A DNA stretch of 6,146 nt from Actinomycetes bacterium (GTDB lineage: Bacteria > Actinomycetota > CALGFH01): NCBI GenBank assembly GCA_030152105.1, contig JASLIH010000301.1, positions 1 to 6,146 of the forward strand, read 5' to 3'. Within the stretch, counting starts at the first letter, position 1. Each line of letters opens with the position of its first letter. The notes beneath the pieces were generated by a model, which was not told the origin of the DNA, did no database searches, and saw nothing but the letters and a program-made list of their open reading frames with translations. Both the position numbers and the translations under genes were made by a program. Shown in pieces: positions 1 through 5,595 of the stretch.

Positions 1-1
1 C

Positions 2-109
2 AACACCCGCCCGGTGACCATCGCCGGCAAGGGCACCTGCGACCAGGTCGAGGTCACCTGCGACTACTTCTCCGGTGACATCGACTACGTGCGGATCGAG
101 ACCTCCTAG
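2..109 (+). CDS. C-terminal end of an unrecognised protein (5' truncated)
   Basis: An open frame enters from the left edge and ends at TAG (107-109), leaving 35 residues. They alternate hydrophobic and polar residues as in beta strands and contain two cysteines eight residues apart (GTCDQVEVTC). Together with the threonine and aspartate content this would suit a small exported or beta-rich domain, but I do not recognise the family. Third codon positions are almost all G or C in this frame, which supports real coding. The next gene starts 43 bases downstream on the same strand, so the two could be co-transcribed. The start and most of the protein lie outside the window, so no function can be given. 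Confidence 0.6.
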   Translation, partial: NTRPVTIAGKGTCDQVEVTCDYFSGDIDYVRIETS

Positions 110-122
110 GCACCTCGCGCGG

Positions 123-139
123 CTCGACTCCAGGTCGAG
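123..139 (+). repeat. Small inverted repeat just upstream of the membrane-protein ribosome binding site
   Basis: CTCGAC (123-128) and GTCGAG (134-139) are perfect reverse complements around a 5-base loop. The stem lies in the short gap after the first gene and directly abuts the purine-rich Shine-Dalgarno stretch (about 140-148) of the next gene. No T-run follows, so it is not a classical intrinsic terminator. It could be a weak transcript hairpin that affects ribosome access, or chance in GC-rich DNA. Confidence 0.25.
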
Positions 140-152
140 GAGAGGAGGCCCG

Positions 153-518
153 ATGTCCAGACGGCCGGCGCACCGCAAGTGGGGGATCCGCACCCTGTGG
201 TTCCTCGGGCTGGCCGCGGCCTCCATTATCGTGTCCAACTGGATGCGGATGACCGGCAACACCGACGTCCTCTTCCTCACCTTCATCGGCCTGCTCGTGG
301 GCCTGGTCGGGGCTACCATCTCCACCATCCAGGGTTCCGCGCCTGGGGTGGCCGGCTCCCCGGCGAGGAGCCCCTCCCGACCGCCGCCAGCGGCCGTAGC
401 TGTAACGCCGGCGCCCGCTCCCGGGACTGAAGCCGGACAGGACGTGGCGCGACGAGAGGGGCGAGGGACAATGCGGACCGTCAGCGGCCGGCGCGTGCAG
501 GACGTGGACGTCGGCTAA
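153..518 (+). CDS. Small two-helix membrane protein of unknown function with Pro/Ala-rich tail
   Basis: The ATG at 153 follows a strong Shine-Dalgarno (AGGAGG at 143-148). The predicted product is 121 residues. A short basic N terminus (SRRPAHRK) is followed by two hydrophobic segments, about residues 13-31 and 38-59, separated by a short polar turn (RMTGNTD). This suggests an inner-membrane helical hairpin with the N terminus inside by the positive-inside rule. From about residue 61 the chain becomes rich in Pro, Ala and Ser, and third-position G/C falls noticeably from about base 370 to 470, so that part may not be true coding sequence. The final 15 residues are identical to the start of the downstream methyltransferase, because both are in one frame and the only stop (516-518) is the one that interrupts the methyltransferase. 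The real C terminus is therefore doubtful. I do not recognise a family. The membrane hairpin is credible; its end is not. Confidence 0.55.
   Translation: MSRRPAHRKWGIRTLWFLGLAAASIIVSNWMRMTGNTDVLFLTFIGLLVGLVGATISTIQGSAPGVAGSPARSPSRPPPAAVAVTPAPAPGTEAGQDVARREGRGTMRTVSGRRVQDVDVG
454..461 (+). promoter_or_regulatory. Ribosome binding site for the methyltransferase start at 471
   Basis: GAGAGGGG ends nine bases before the ATG at 471, a good Shine-Dalgarno position. A second GAGGG lies closer, at 463-467. This supports an independent translation start for the methyltransferase inside the reading frame of the upstream membrane ORF. Confidence 0.5.
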
Positions 519-1118
519 CTTCATGACCTCGCCGCCCGCTACCGGGCGGCGACGATCGACCTCGGGACCGGGGACGGCCGCTCCGTGCTGGCCGCCGCGG
601 CCGCCGAGCCGGACCGGCTGGTCGTCGGCGTCGACGCCAGCGGTGCCGCCATGGCCGAGGCGTCGCGGCGGGCCGGCCGCCGGGCCGAGCGGGGCGGTCT
701 GCCCAACGCGCTGTTCGTGGTGGCCGCCGCCGAGGCCCTCCCGCCGGAGCTGGACGGCCTGGCCGGCCTGGTGACCGTCCACTTCCCGTGGGGCTCGCTG
801 CTGCGCGGCCTGCTGGCGGCCGACCCGGCCGTCCTGGGTGGGCTGGCCCGGGTGCTGGTCCTGGGCGGCACCCTGTCGATGCTGGTGTCCTCGACCGCCC
901 GCGACGCCGCCGCCGGGGTCGAGCCGATCGACCGGCGGGCTCTTGACGCGCTGGCCGGCGCCTACCACGGTCACGGGCTGGCCCTGACCAGGGCCCGCCC
1001 GGCCACCCCGGCCGACGTCGCCGCCAGCCGGTCCAGCTGGGGCAAGCGCCTCGGGGCCGGCGTCCGCCGCCCGGCCTGGCGGCTGGAGGCGACCCGGGTC
1101 CCGCCGGCGGTCAGCTGA
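471..1118 (+). pseudogene. 16S rRNA (adenine1408-N1)-methyltransferase, KamB/NpmA-like, interrupted by an in-frame TAA at codon 16
   Basis: Read through the stop, the frame encodes 215 residues, the usual size of Kam-family enzymes. These transfer a methyl group from SAM to N1 of A1408 in the 30S decoding site and confer resistance to kanamycin and apramycin. The N terminus (MRTVSGRRVQDVD) resembles KamB. The SAM motif DLGTGDG starts at D30, the second acidic ligand is D55 (VVGVDAS), and GGLPN precedes the motif-IV-like PWGSLLRG with W107. W190 lies in SSWGKRL. These match, from memory, KamB D30, D55, W105 and W193. Codon 16 is TAA (516-518); I recall Glu at this place in KamB, so GAA to TAA would explain it. 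The first usual in-frame start after it is GTG at 585, which would delete the SAM motif. A product from there would very probably be inactive. The rest of the frame is undamaged and has normal codon use, suggesting a recent lesion or a sequence error. The gene converges on, and overlaps, the LigD-type gene by 8 bases. Confidence 0.85.
1111..1118. other. Convergent stop codons overlapping in the palindrome TCAGCTGA
   Basis: The perfect 8-base palindrome TCAGCTGA contains TGA for the + strand methyltransferase frame (1116-1118) and, on the other strand, TGA for the LigD-type gene (1113-1111). The two coding regions therefore overlap tail to tail by 8 bases, with no room for a terminator between them. 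Transcripts from both sides must run into the opposing gene unless ended by Rho. Confidence 0.9.
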
Positions 1119-2007
1119 GCCTGGTCAGGCGGGCCGCGGCCTGGTCGAGCCGGGACGCGGCCTCCTCCAGGCCGGCCCACGGGTCGGGCGCGGCCAGCCG
1201 CTCGGCGATGGAGGCGAGGGTGTGCCGGCCAGGGACGAAGTCGTCCAGCTCCGACCAGTCGAGCGGGACCGAGACGGGCGCCCCGGGCAGCGCCCGGACG
1301 GCGTAGGGAGCGGCCATGGTCTGGGCGTAGCCGTTGCGCCCGATGTCCAGGTACAGCCGGTCGTTCCGCTTGGCGATGCGCCCCTCGGTGGTGAAGTCGT
1401 CGGGGTGGCGGGCGGCCAGGGCCTCGGCCACGGCGATGCTGAACACCTTGACAGCGTCGGTGTCGGCGGCCGGGACGAGCGGCACGACCACGTGCAGGCC
1501 CCGCGACCCGCTGGACTTGAGGAACGGGGCCAGCTCGAGCTCCTCCAGCAGGCCGCGCAGGCTGGCCGCGGCCAGCCGCAGGACCCCCAGGTCCTCCGAC
1601 GCCGGGTCGAGGTCGAAGACCATCTGGTCGGGGTGGTGGATGTCGGGGGCGCGACTCAGCCACACGTGCGGGGTGACGCAGCCCTGGTTGGCCAGGTAGG
1701 CGAGGTCGTCGGCGGTCCGGCAGACGGCGTAGGTGACCTCGTCGCGGACGGTGGCCTGGCGGGTGCGGCGGTTGGGCGCGGTCACCCGCTCGATCCAGTC
1801 CGGGAAGTGCCGGCCGACCTGCTTCTGGAGGAAGCCGCCGCGGCCGATCCCGTCCGGGAACCGCTGCAGGGTGACCGGGCGCCCACTGACCAGCGGGAGC
1901 ATCCTCGGGGCGACCGTCCGGTAGTAGGCGACCAGGTCGCCCTTGGTGATGCCGTCGGCCGGGAACAGCACCTTCTCCGGGTGGGTGATCGGGACCCGGT
2001 CGCTCAA
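1111..2007 (-). CDS. ligD: Stand-alone LigD polymerase-domain protein (NHEJ primase-polymerase)
   Basis: This 298-residue protein matches the archaeo-eukaryotic primase-type polymerase domain of bacterial LigD, without ligase or phosphoesterase modules. In non-homologous end joining these enzymes add ribonucleotides or fill gaps at double-strand breaks. HPEKVLFP (9-16) and GITKGDL (19-25) supply K12 and K22, spaced like the two lysines that bind the 5' phosphate in the mycobacterial domain. FDLDP carries the metal-binding D132 and D134. SSGSRGLHVVVPL contains H172. YLDIGRN carries the third acidic residue, D221. All catalytic positions are intact, so the protein is probably active. I chose TTG at 2007 because it places the family N terminus (SDRVPITHPEK) correctly and lies just after the upstream stop. 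Its Shine-Dalgarno is poor, so translation may depend on coupling. The preceding Clp-N gene ends 11 bases upstream, implying one transcript. Neither Ku nor an ATP-dependent ligase lies in the window. Confidence 0.9.
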   Translation of the reverse strand: MSDRVPITHPEKVLFPADGITKGDLVAYYRTVAPRMLPLVSGRPVTLQRFPDGIGRGGFLQKQVGRHFPDWIERVTAPNRRTRQATVRDEVTYAVCRTADDLAYLANQGCVTPHVWLSRAPDIHHPDQMVFDLDPASEDLGVLRLAAASLRGLLEELELAPFLKSSGSRGLHVVVPLVPAADTDAVKVFSIAVAEALAARHPDDFTTEGRIAKRNDRLYLDIGRNGYAQTMAAPYAVRALPGAPVSVPLDWSELDDFVPGRHTLASIAERLAAPDPWAGLEEAASRLDQAAARLTRLS

Positions 2008-2018
2008 GGTGGCGGCGC

Positions 2019-2921
2019 CTACAGGACGACGGTGCTGACGACCGGCGGCCGGGCCGGCCCGAGGGGGGTCGAGGGGGGGTTGAAGCGCAGCTCGAGCACC
2101 TCGGTGCCGGGCGGGGGCGCCGGCACGAAGGTGTGCTGCCTGACGCGGACCATCCCGGCGGCCGGGGAGATGGTGGACAAGTTGACATAGTCGGTGCCGG
2201 CCCGGTCGGACACCTCGCAGCGGCCGAGGATGGCCGGCCGGGGCAGGTCGCCCTCCGGCTCCGCGGTGGCGTAGACGATCGCGTAGCGCAGGTCGAACCA
2301 GTCCGACCAGATCTCCAGCGACAGCAGGACCAGCAGGTCGCCCGATGGCAGCGGGTGCTCGCTGACCAGCGGGAGGACCCGCTCCAGGCGGGCCCCGGCC
2401 GGCGGCTCCCAGGGCGGCGGCCCCAGGTCCGCGGGAAGCGGTTCGGGGTCGGCCCCGGCCGAGTACACCGAGATGACCGCCTCGCGGAGCTGCAGGAGGC
2501 CGGCCCCCAGGTCCTCGAGGGCCCGGGCGGCCACACCGTCGCCCTCCCGGGCAAGCCCCAGCAGGAGGTGCTCGGTGCCGACGCGGTCCTGCTCCAGCTC
2601 CCTGGCCTCCCGGGCGGCCAGCCCGAACACGAGCGTGACCGGCTTGGTCATCGGCAGGTGCTCGCCGGCCTCCAGGGCGTCCTCGGTGGCCGGCCCGCCG
2701 CCCGGCCGGTCGCCCTTCCCGGGACCGGCGCCCTGCTCGACCCGCCGCCGGAGCGCCTCGACCTCGACCCCTCGCTCCCCCAGGATGGCGGTGGCCAGGC
2801 ACTCCTGGTCGCGCAGCAGGGCCAGCAGCAGATGCTCGGTCCCGATCCGGTCGTGCCCGAGCCGCCCAGCCTCCCCCCGGGCATGGAGCACCGCCTGCTG
2901 GGCGCACTCGGTGACCCGCAT
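2019..2921 (-). CDS. Protein with two Clp N-terminal repeats and a C-terminal beta-rich domain, no AAA+ motor
   Basis: The product is 300 residues from the ATG at 2921, which has a good Shine-Dalgarno (GGGAGGTG) close upstream. An in-frame ATG at 2954 would overlap the predicted -10 box and lacks such a site. Residues about 5-62 and 95-152 are two copies of the Clp N domain, the substrate- and adaptor-binding module of ClpA/ClpC. Each contains the hallmark GTEHLLL (27-33 and 115-121) after a conserved Asp-Arg. A Gly/Pro-rich linker (64-78) separates them. Residues about 178-281 look like a beta sandwich with WSDWFDLR (205-212), DRAGTDY (239-245) and FVPAPPPGTEVLELRF (265-280); I have seen similar motifs in other actinobacterial proteins but cannot name the domain. 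There are no Walker A/B motifs, so it cannot unfold proteins itself. A role as adaptor, decoy or stress-sensing partner of ClpC is inference. It is the first gene of a unit with the LigD-type polymerase. The stop is TAG. Confidence 0.85.
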   Translation of the reverse strand: MRVTECAQQAVLHARGEAGRLGHDRIGTEHLLLALLRDQECLATAILGERGVEVEALRRRVEQGAGPGKGDRPGGGPATEDALEAGEHLPMTKPVTLVFGLAAREARELEQDRVGTEHLLLGLAREGDGVAARALEDLGAGLLQLREAVISVYSAGADPEPLPADLGPPPWEPPAGARLERVLPLVSEHPLPSGDLLVLLSLEIWSDWFDLRYAIVYATAEPEGDLPRPAILGRCEVSDRAGTDYVNLSTISPAAGMVRVRQHTFVPAPPPGTEVLELRFNPPSTPLGPARPPVVSTVVL

Positions 2922-2949
2922 CGGCGACACCTCCCGGTCGTGTCGCCAC

Positions 2950-2978
2950 AGCATATCCCGGCCAGGGGACGCTTCCGA
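2950..2978 (-). promoter_or_regulatory. Candidate promoter of the Clp-N / ligD unit
   Basis: On the - strand TATGCT (2955-2950) fits the actinobacterial -10 pattern TAnnnT. TCGGAA (2978-2973), 17 bases upstream, is a weak -35. The predicted transcription start is near 2943, giving a leader of about 22 bases before the ATG at 2921. This fits the chosen start. I found no clear ClgR or HrcA-type operator beside it. Confidence 0.4.
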
Positions 2979-3030
2979 GGGCCAGTGCGCGCCTACCTCC
3001 AGGGAGGCTGAGCGCGGCCGGCGGCGGCGG

Positions 3031-5070
3031 TCAGCCGGTGGACCGGGTGGCGACCAGGGTGAGGACGTCGTAGGTGGCGACCTTCTCGGCGTCCTGGTTC
3101 TCGACGACGACGTCCCAGCGGACCTCGCCGTAGGCCTCGCCGTCTCTGGCCGTCTTCTGCTTGCAGGTCAGCGACACCGTCAGGGTGTCGCCGGGGTAGA
3201 CCGGCTTGAGGAAGCGCAGCCGCTCCAGGCCGTAGTTGGCCAGGCACGGGCCCGGGGCGGGGTCCACGAACAGCCCGGCGGCCGCCGACACCACGAAGTA
3301 GCCGTGGGCCACCCGGCCGTCGAAGAACGGGTTGGCCTTGGCCGCTGCCTCGTCCATGTGGGCGTAGAAGCGGTCGCCGGAGAGGTCGGCGAACCGCTCG
3401 ATGTCCTCAAGGGTCACCGTGCGGGACGGGGTGCGCAGGGTCTCGCCGATGCGCAGCTCCTCGAAGTGGCGGCGGAACGGGTGGGTGGCGTCGCCGGTCG
3501 TGGGCGCGCCCGGCGTCCACCTGCCGGTGACGGCGGTGACCATCGCCGGGGAGGCCGAGACGCTGGTGACCTGCATGAGGTGCAGGACCGCGCGGATCCC
3601 GCCCAGCTCCTCGCCGCCCCCGGCCCGGCCGGGCCCGCCGTGGACCAGGTGGGGCAGCGGGGCGCCGTGGCCGGTCGACTCGCCGGCGTTGTCGCGGTCG
3701 AGGACCAGCAGGCGGCCGTGGTAGGGGGCGAGGCCACCCACGACCTGGCGGGCGAAGCCTGGGTCGTGGGTGACCACCGACCCGACCAGGCTCCCCCGGC
3801 CGAGGGCGGCCAGCTCGACCGCGTGGCCGGCGTCCCGGTAGCCGAGGACGGCGGTGACCGGCCCGAACGCCTCCACGGTGTGGAGCTCGGGCGCCTCGGG
3901 CGAGGAGGCGCGCAGCACCGTCGGGGCCAGGAAGGCGCCCCGGTCGGGGTCGCCCGAGGTCAGCTGGAGCTTGCCGGGGCCGCCCAGGGCGACCTCGGCT
4001 CCCCGGCTGAGCTGGGCGACCGCCTCCTGGACCTCGGCGAGCTGGTCTCGGCTGACCAGTGGGCCCATGGTGGTGGCGGCGTCCCGCGGGTCGCCGACCC
4101 GGACCTCGGCCAGCCGCTCGGCGAGCGCGTCCACGACGGCGCCGGTGTGGGTGGCCGGGACCAGCGAGCGGCGGATGGCGGTGCACTTCTGCCCCGTCTT
4201 CTGGGTCAGCTCCCGGACGACCTCGCCCACGAACAGGTCGAACTCCTCGGTGCCGGGGGCGGCGTCGGGGCCGAGGATCGAGCAGTTGAGCGAGTCGGCC
4301 TCGGCGTTGAAGCGGACCGACTCCCCGATCACGGTGGGGTGGCCGCGAAGGCGCCTGGCCGTGGCCGCCGACCCGGTGAAGGCGATGGTGTCCTGCCCGG
4401 TCAGGTGGTCGAGCAGGTCGCCGACGGCGCCGCAGAGCAGCTGGATCGACCCCGGCGGGAGCACGCCCGACTCGACCATGTGCCGGAAGGCCAGCTCGGT
4501 GACGTACGCCGTCTGGCTGGCCGGCTTGACGATCGCCGGGACTCCGGCGAGCACGGCCGGGGCCAGCTTCTCCAGCATGCCCCAGACCGGGAAGTTGAAG
4601 GCGTCGATGAACACCGCGACCCCCGGCCGGGAGGTGTAGACGTGCTGGCCGACGAAGGTCCCACCCCGGCCGAGCGGCTCCGGCTGCCCGTCGACATAGA
4701 GGACGTCGTTGGGCAGCTCGCGCCGCCCCTTGCTCGAGTAGACGAACAGGGCCCCGATCCCCCCGTCGACATCCACCATGGCGTCGCCGACGGTGGCCCC
4801 GGTCCTGGCCGACTGCTCGTACAGGCCGTCGCGACGCTCACGCAGGTAGACGGCCAGCCGCTTCAGCGCGGCCGCCCGCTGATGGAAGGTCAGCTCCCGC
4901 AGCCCAGGCCCCCCGACCCGCCGCGCATGCTCGACCATGGCGGCCATGTCCACCCCGGTGCTCGACACCCGCCCCACCGGCTCCCCGGTGGACGCGTCCA
5001 GCACGGTGGTGCCCTCGTCGTTCGCGGTGTGCCAGGCGTCACGGACATAGGAGCTGACCATCGCCGTCAT
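3031..5070 (-). CDS. paaZ: Bifunctional oxepin-CoA hydrolase / 3-oxo-5,6-dehydrosuberyl-CoA semialdehyde dehydrogenase
   Basis: The 679-residue product has the length and two-domain order of PaaZ (about 681 in E. coli). PaaZ opens the seven-membered oxepin-CoA ring in aerobic phenylacetate catabolism, then oxidises the resulting aldehyde with NADP+ in the same protein. Residues 1 to about 515 form an aldehyde dehydrogenase: FNFPVWG (158-164), VKPAS (181-185), FTGS (231-234), the general base E257 in FNAEADS, and the nucleophile C296 in TGQKCTAIRR. These lie one residue from the E. coli catalytic pair as I recall it. Residues about 530-679 form a MaoC-like hot-dog hydratase with D566 and H571 in SGDRFYAHMD, and AHGYFVVS (588-595). 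Everything expected is present, so it is probably functional. The start is ATG 5070, with GGGAGGG 6 bases upstream, and it overlaps the stop of the preceding VOC gene as ATGA. No paaABCDE, paaG or paaK lies in the window. Confidence 0.95.
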   Translation of the reverse strand: MTAMVSSYVRDAWHTANDEGTTVLDASTGEPVGRVSSTGVDMAAMVEHARRVGGPGLRELTFHQRAAALKRLAVYLRERRDGLYEQSARTGATVGDAMVDVDGGIGALFVYSSKGRRELPNDVLYVDGQPEPLGRGGTFVGQHVYTSRPGVAVFIDAFNFPVWGMLEKLAPAVLAGVPAIVKPASQTAYVTELAFRHMVESGVLPPGSIQLLCGAVGDLLDHLTGQDTIAFTGSAATARRLRGHPTVIGESVRFNAEADSLNCSILGPDAAPGTEEFDLFVGEVVRELTQKTGQKCTAIRRSLVPATHTGAVVDALAERLAEVRVGDPRDAATTMGPLVSRDQLAEVQEAVAQLSRGAEVALGGPGKLQLTSGDPDRGAFLAPTVLRASSPEAPELHTVEAFGPVTAVLGYRDAGHAVELAALGRGSLVGSVVTHDPGFARQVVGGLAPYHGRLLVLDRDNAGESTGHGAPLPHLVHGGPGRAGGGEELGGIRAVLHLMQVTSVSASPAMVTAVTGRWTPGAPTTGDATHPFRRHFEELRIGETLRTPSRTVTLEDIERFADLSGDRFYAHMDEAAAKANPFFDGRVAHGYFVVSAAAGLFVDPAPGPCLANYGLERLRFLKPVYPGDTLTVSLTCKQKTARDGEAYGEVRWDVVVENQDAEKVATYDVLTLVATRSTG

Positions 5071-5495
5071 GTTCTGCCCTCCCCGGAGGCGCCGGCGTCG
5101 TCGAGCACGGTGAACAGGGTGAGCTGCATCCCGTCGGGGGCCCGGACACGGACGTTGCGGTGCCGCCAAGGGGTGACCACCGGCGCGGCCAGCGCCTCGG
5201 CGCCCCCGGCGACCAGCCGCCGGGCCGCCTCGGCCGAGTCCGCCACCTCGAGCGCCACCCGGACCGGCCCGGCGACCCGGGACCCGACCTCGACCCGGTC
5301 GACCATCTCGGCCTGCCGCACCGAGAGCAGCTCGAGCGTGGCCCGCCCGGCATCCAGCACGACCCCGCCGCCGTCGGGCCCCTCGAACGACTCGACCACC
5401 GGCAGGCCGAGCCCGTCCCGGTAGAAGGCGACCGCCTGGTCGTAGTCCTCGACCGTCAACGCCAACCGCAGCTCGCGAACCGCACTCTGAGGCAT
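5067..5495 (-). CDS. VOC-fold (glyoxalase/bleomycin-resistance-like) protein, metal ligands largely absent
   Basis: This is a 142-residue protein with two beta-alpha-beta-beta-beta modules. The first is LRLALTVEDYDQAVAFYRD (9-27), running into GLGLPVVESFEG and ATLELLSV. The second is VRVALEVADSAEAARRL, ending in the typical VRAPDGMQLTLFTVL. The usual first-strand and second-module histidines are replaced (Ala or Val), and the terminal Glu is Thr in QLTLF; only the Glu of LELL remains. This resembles the binding-type members of the superfamily (bleomycin-resistance-like) more than metal-dependent glyoxalases or dioxygenases. The start at 5495 follows GAGAGGA at a 5-base distance. The stop TGA overlaps the paaZ ATG, so the two are probably translationally coupled. 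A link with phenylacetate breakdown, such as binding a reactive intermediate, is only a guess from position. Confidence 0.85.
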   Translation of the reverse strand: MPQSAVRELRLALTVEDYDQAVAFYRDGLGLPVVESFEGPDGGGVVLDAGRATLELLSVRQAEMVDRVEVGSRVAGPVRVALEVADSAEAARRLVAGGAEALAAPVVTPWRHRNVRVRAPDGMQLTLFTVLDDAGASGEGRT

Positions 5496-5531
5496 GGGGG
5501 TCCTCTCGTTCGACCTCGTTGTCGGACGGCC

Positions 5532-5537
5532 AGGGTA
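5532..5537 (-). promoter_or_regulatory. Candidate -10 box for the VOC-paaZ unit
   Basis: On the - strand TACCCT fits TAnnnT and would start transcription near 5525, about 30 bases before the ATG at 5495. No good -35 hexamer lies at 17 bases. I see no clear inverted repeat of the kind bound by PaaR/PaaX-type repressors in the 100-base divergent region. Confidence 0.3.
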
Positions 5538-5560
5538 CTGCGCCACAGGACGGCGGGCGG

Positions 5561-5589
5561 TTGACCCGGGACGGGGCGTCGAGGATCCT
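5561..5589 (+). promoter_or_regulatory. Candidate promoter for the right-hand VOC gene, possibly leaderless
   Basis: TTGACC (5561-5566) matches a -35 box in five of six bases. Seventeen bases later GATCCT (5584-5589) keeps only the key A and T of a -10 box. Transcription would begin at about the ATG (5596), giving a leaderless message, a common arrangement in actinobacteria. The weak Shine-Dalgarno of this gene agrees with that. Confidence 0.35.
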
Positions 5590-5595
5590 TGGCCG

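Noticed and set aside
516..518. TAA as a recoded or programmed read-through codon
   Set aside because: No other gene in the window uses or contains in-frame TAA; the other stops are TGA or TAG. No known recoding system in actinobacteria reads TAA as an amino acid. A simple mutation or sequence error explains it better.
523..774. A short + strand ORF starting at an ATG just after the TAA
   Set aside because: It is in a different frame from the methyltransferase and gives a Pro/Arg/Ser-rich product without family features. The methyltransferase motifs are all in the other frame.
54..974. A 306-codon - strand frame across the left region
   Set aside because: It is antisense to the membrane and methyltransferase frames. 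Its translation is repetitive Gly/Arg/Pro/Gln sequence without recognisable domains.
2008..2949. N-terminal extension of the LigD-polymerase frame
   Set aside because: The frame continues open behind the Clp-N gene but is Arg/Gly/Pro-rich with no domain. The family N terminus begins at the TTG at 2007.
2996..3007. CCTCC/GGAGG inverted repeat after paaZ as a terminator
   Set aside because: Five-base arms with a two-base centre cannot form a proper hairpin loop, and no T-run follows on the transcript strand.
2473..5424. A 983-codon open frame on the + strand opposite paaZ
   Set aside because: It lies almost entirely antisense to paaZ and the Clp-N gene. Its translation is low-complexity (Gly, Arg, Ala, Asp, Val repeats) without any recognisable domain. 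Such long antisense frames are a usual by-product of G/C-biased third codon positions.
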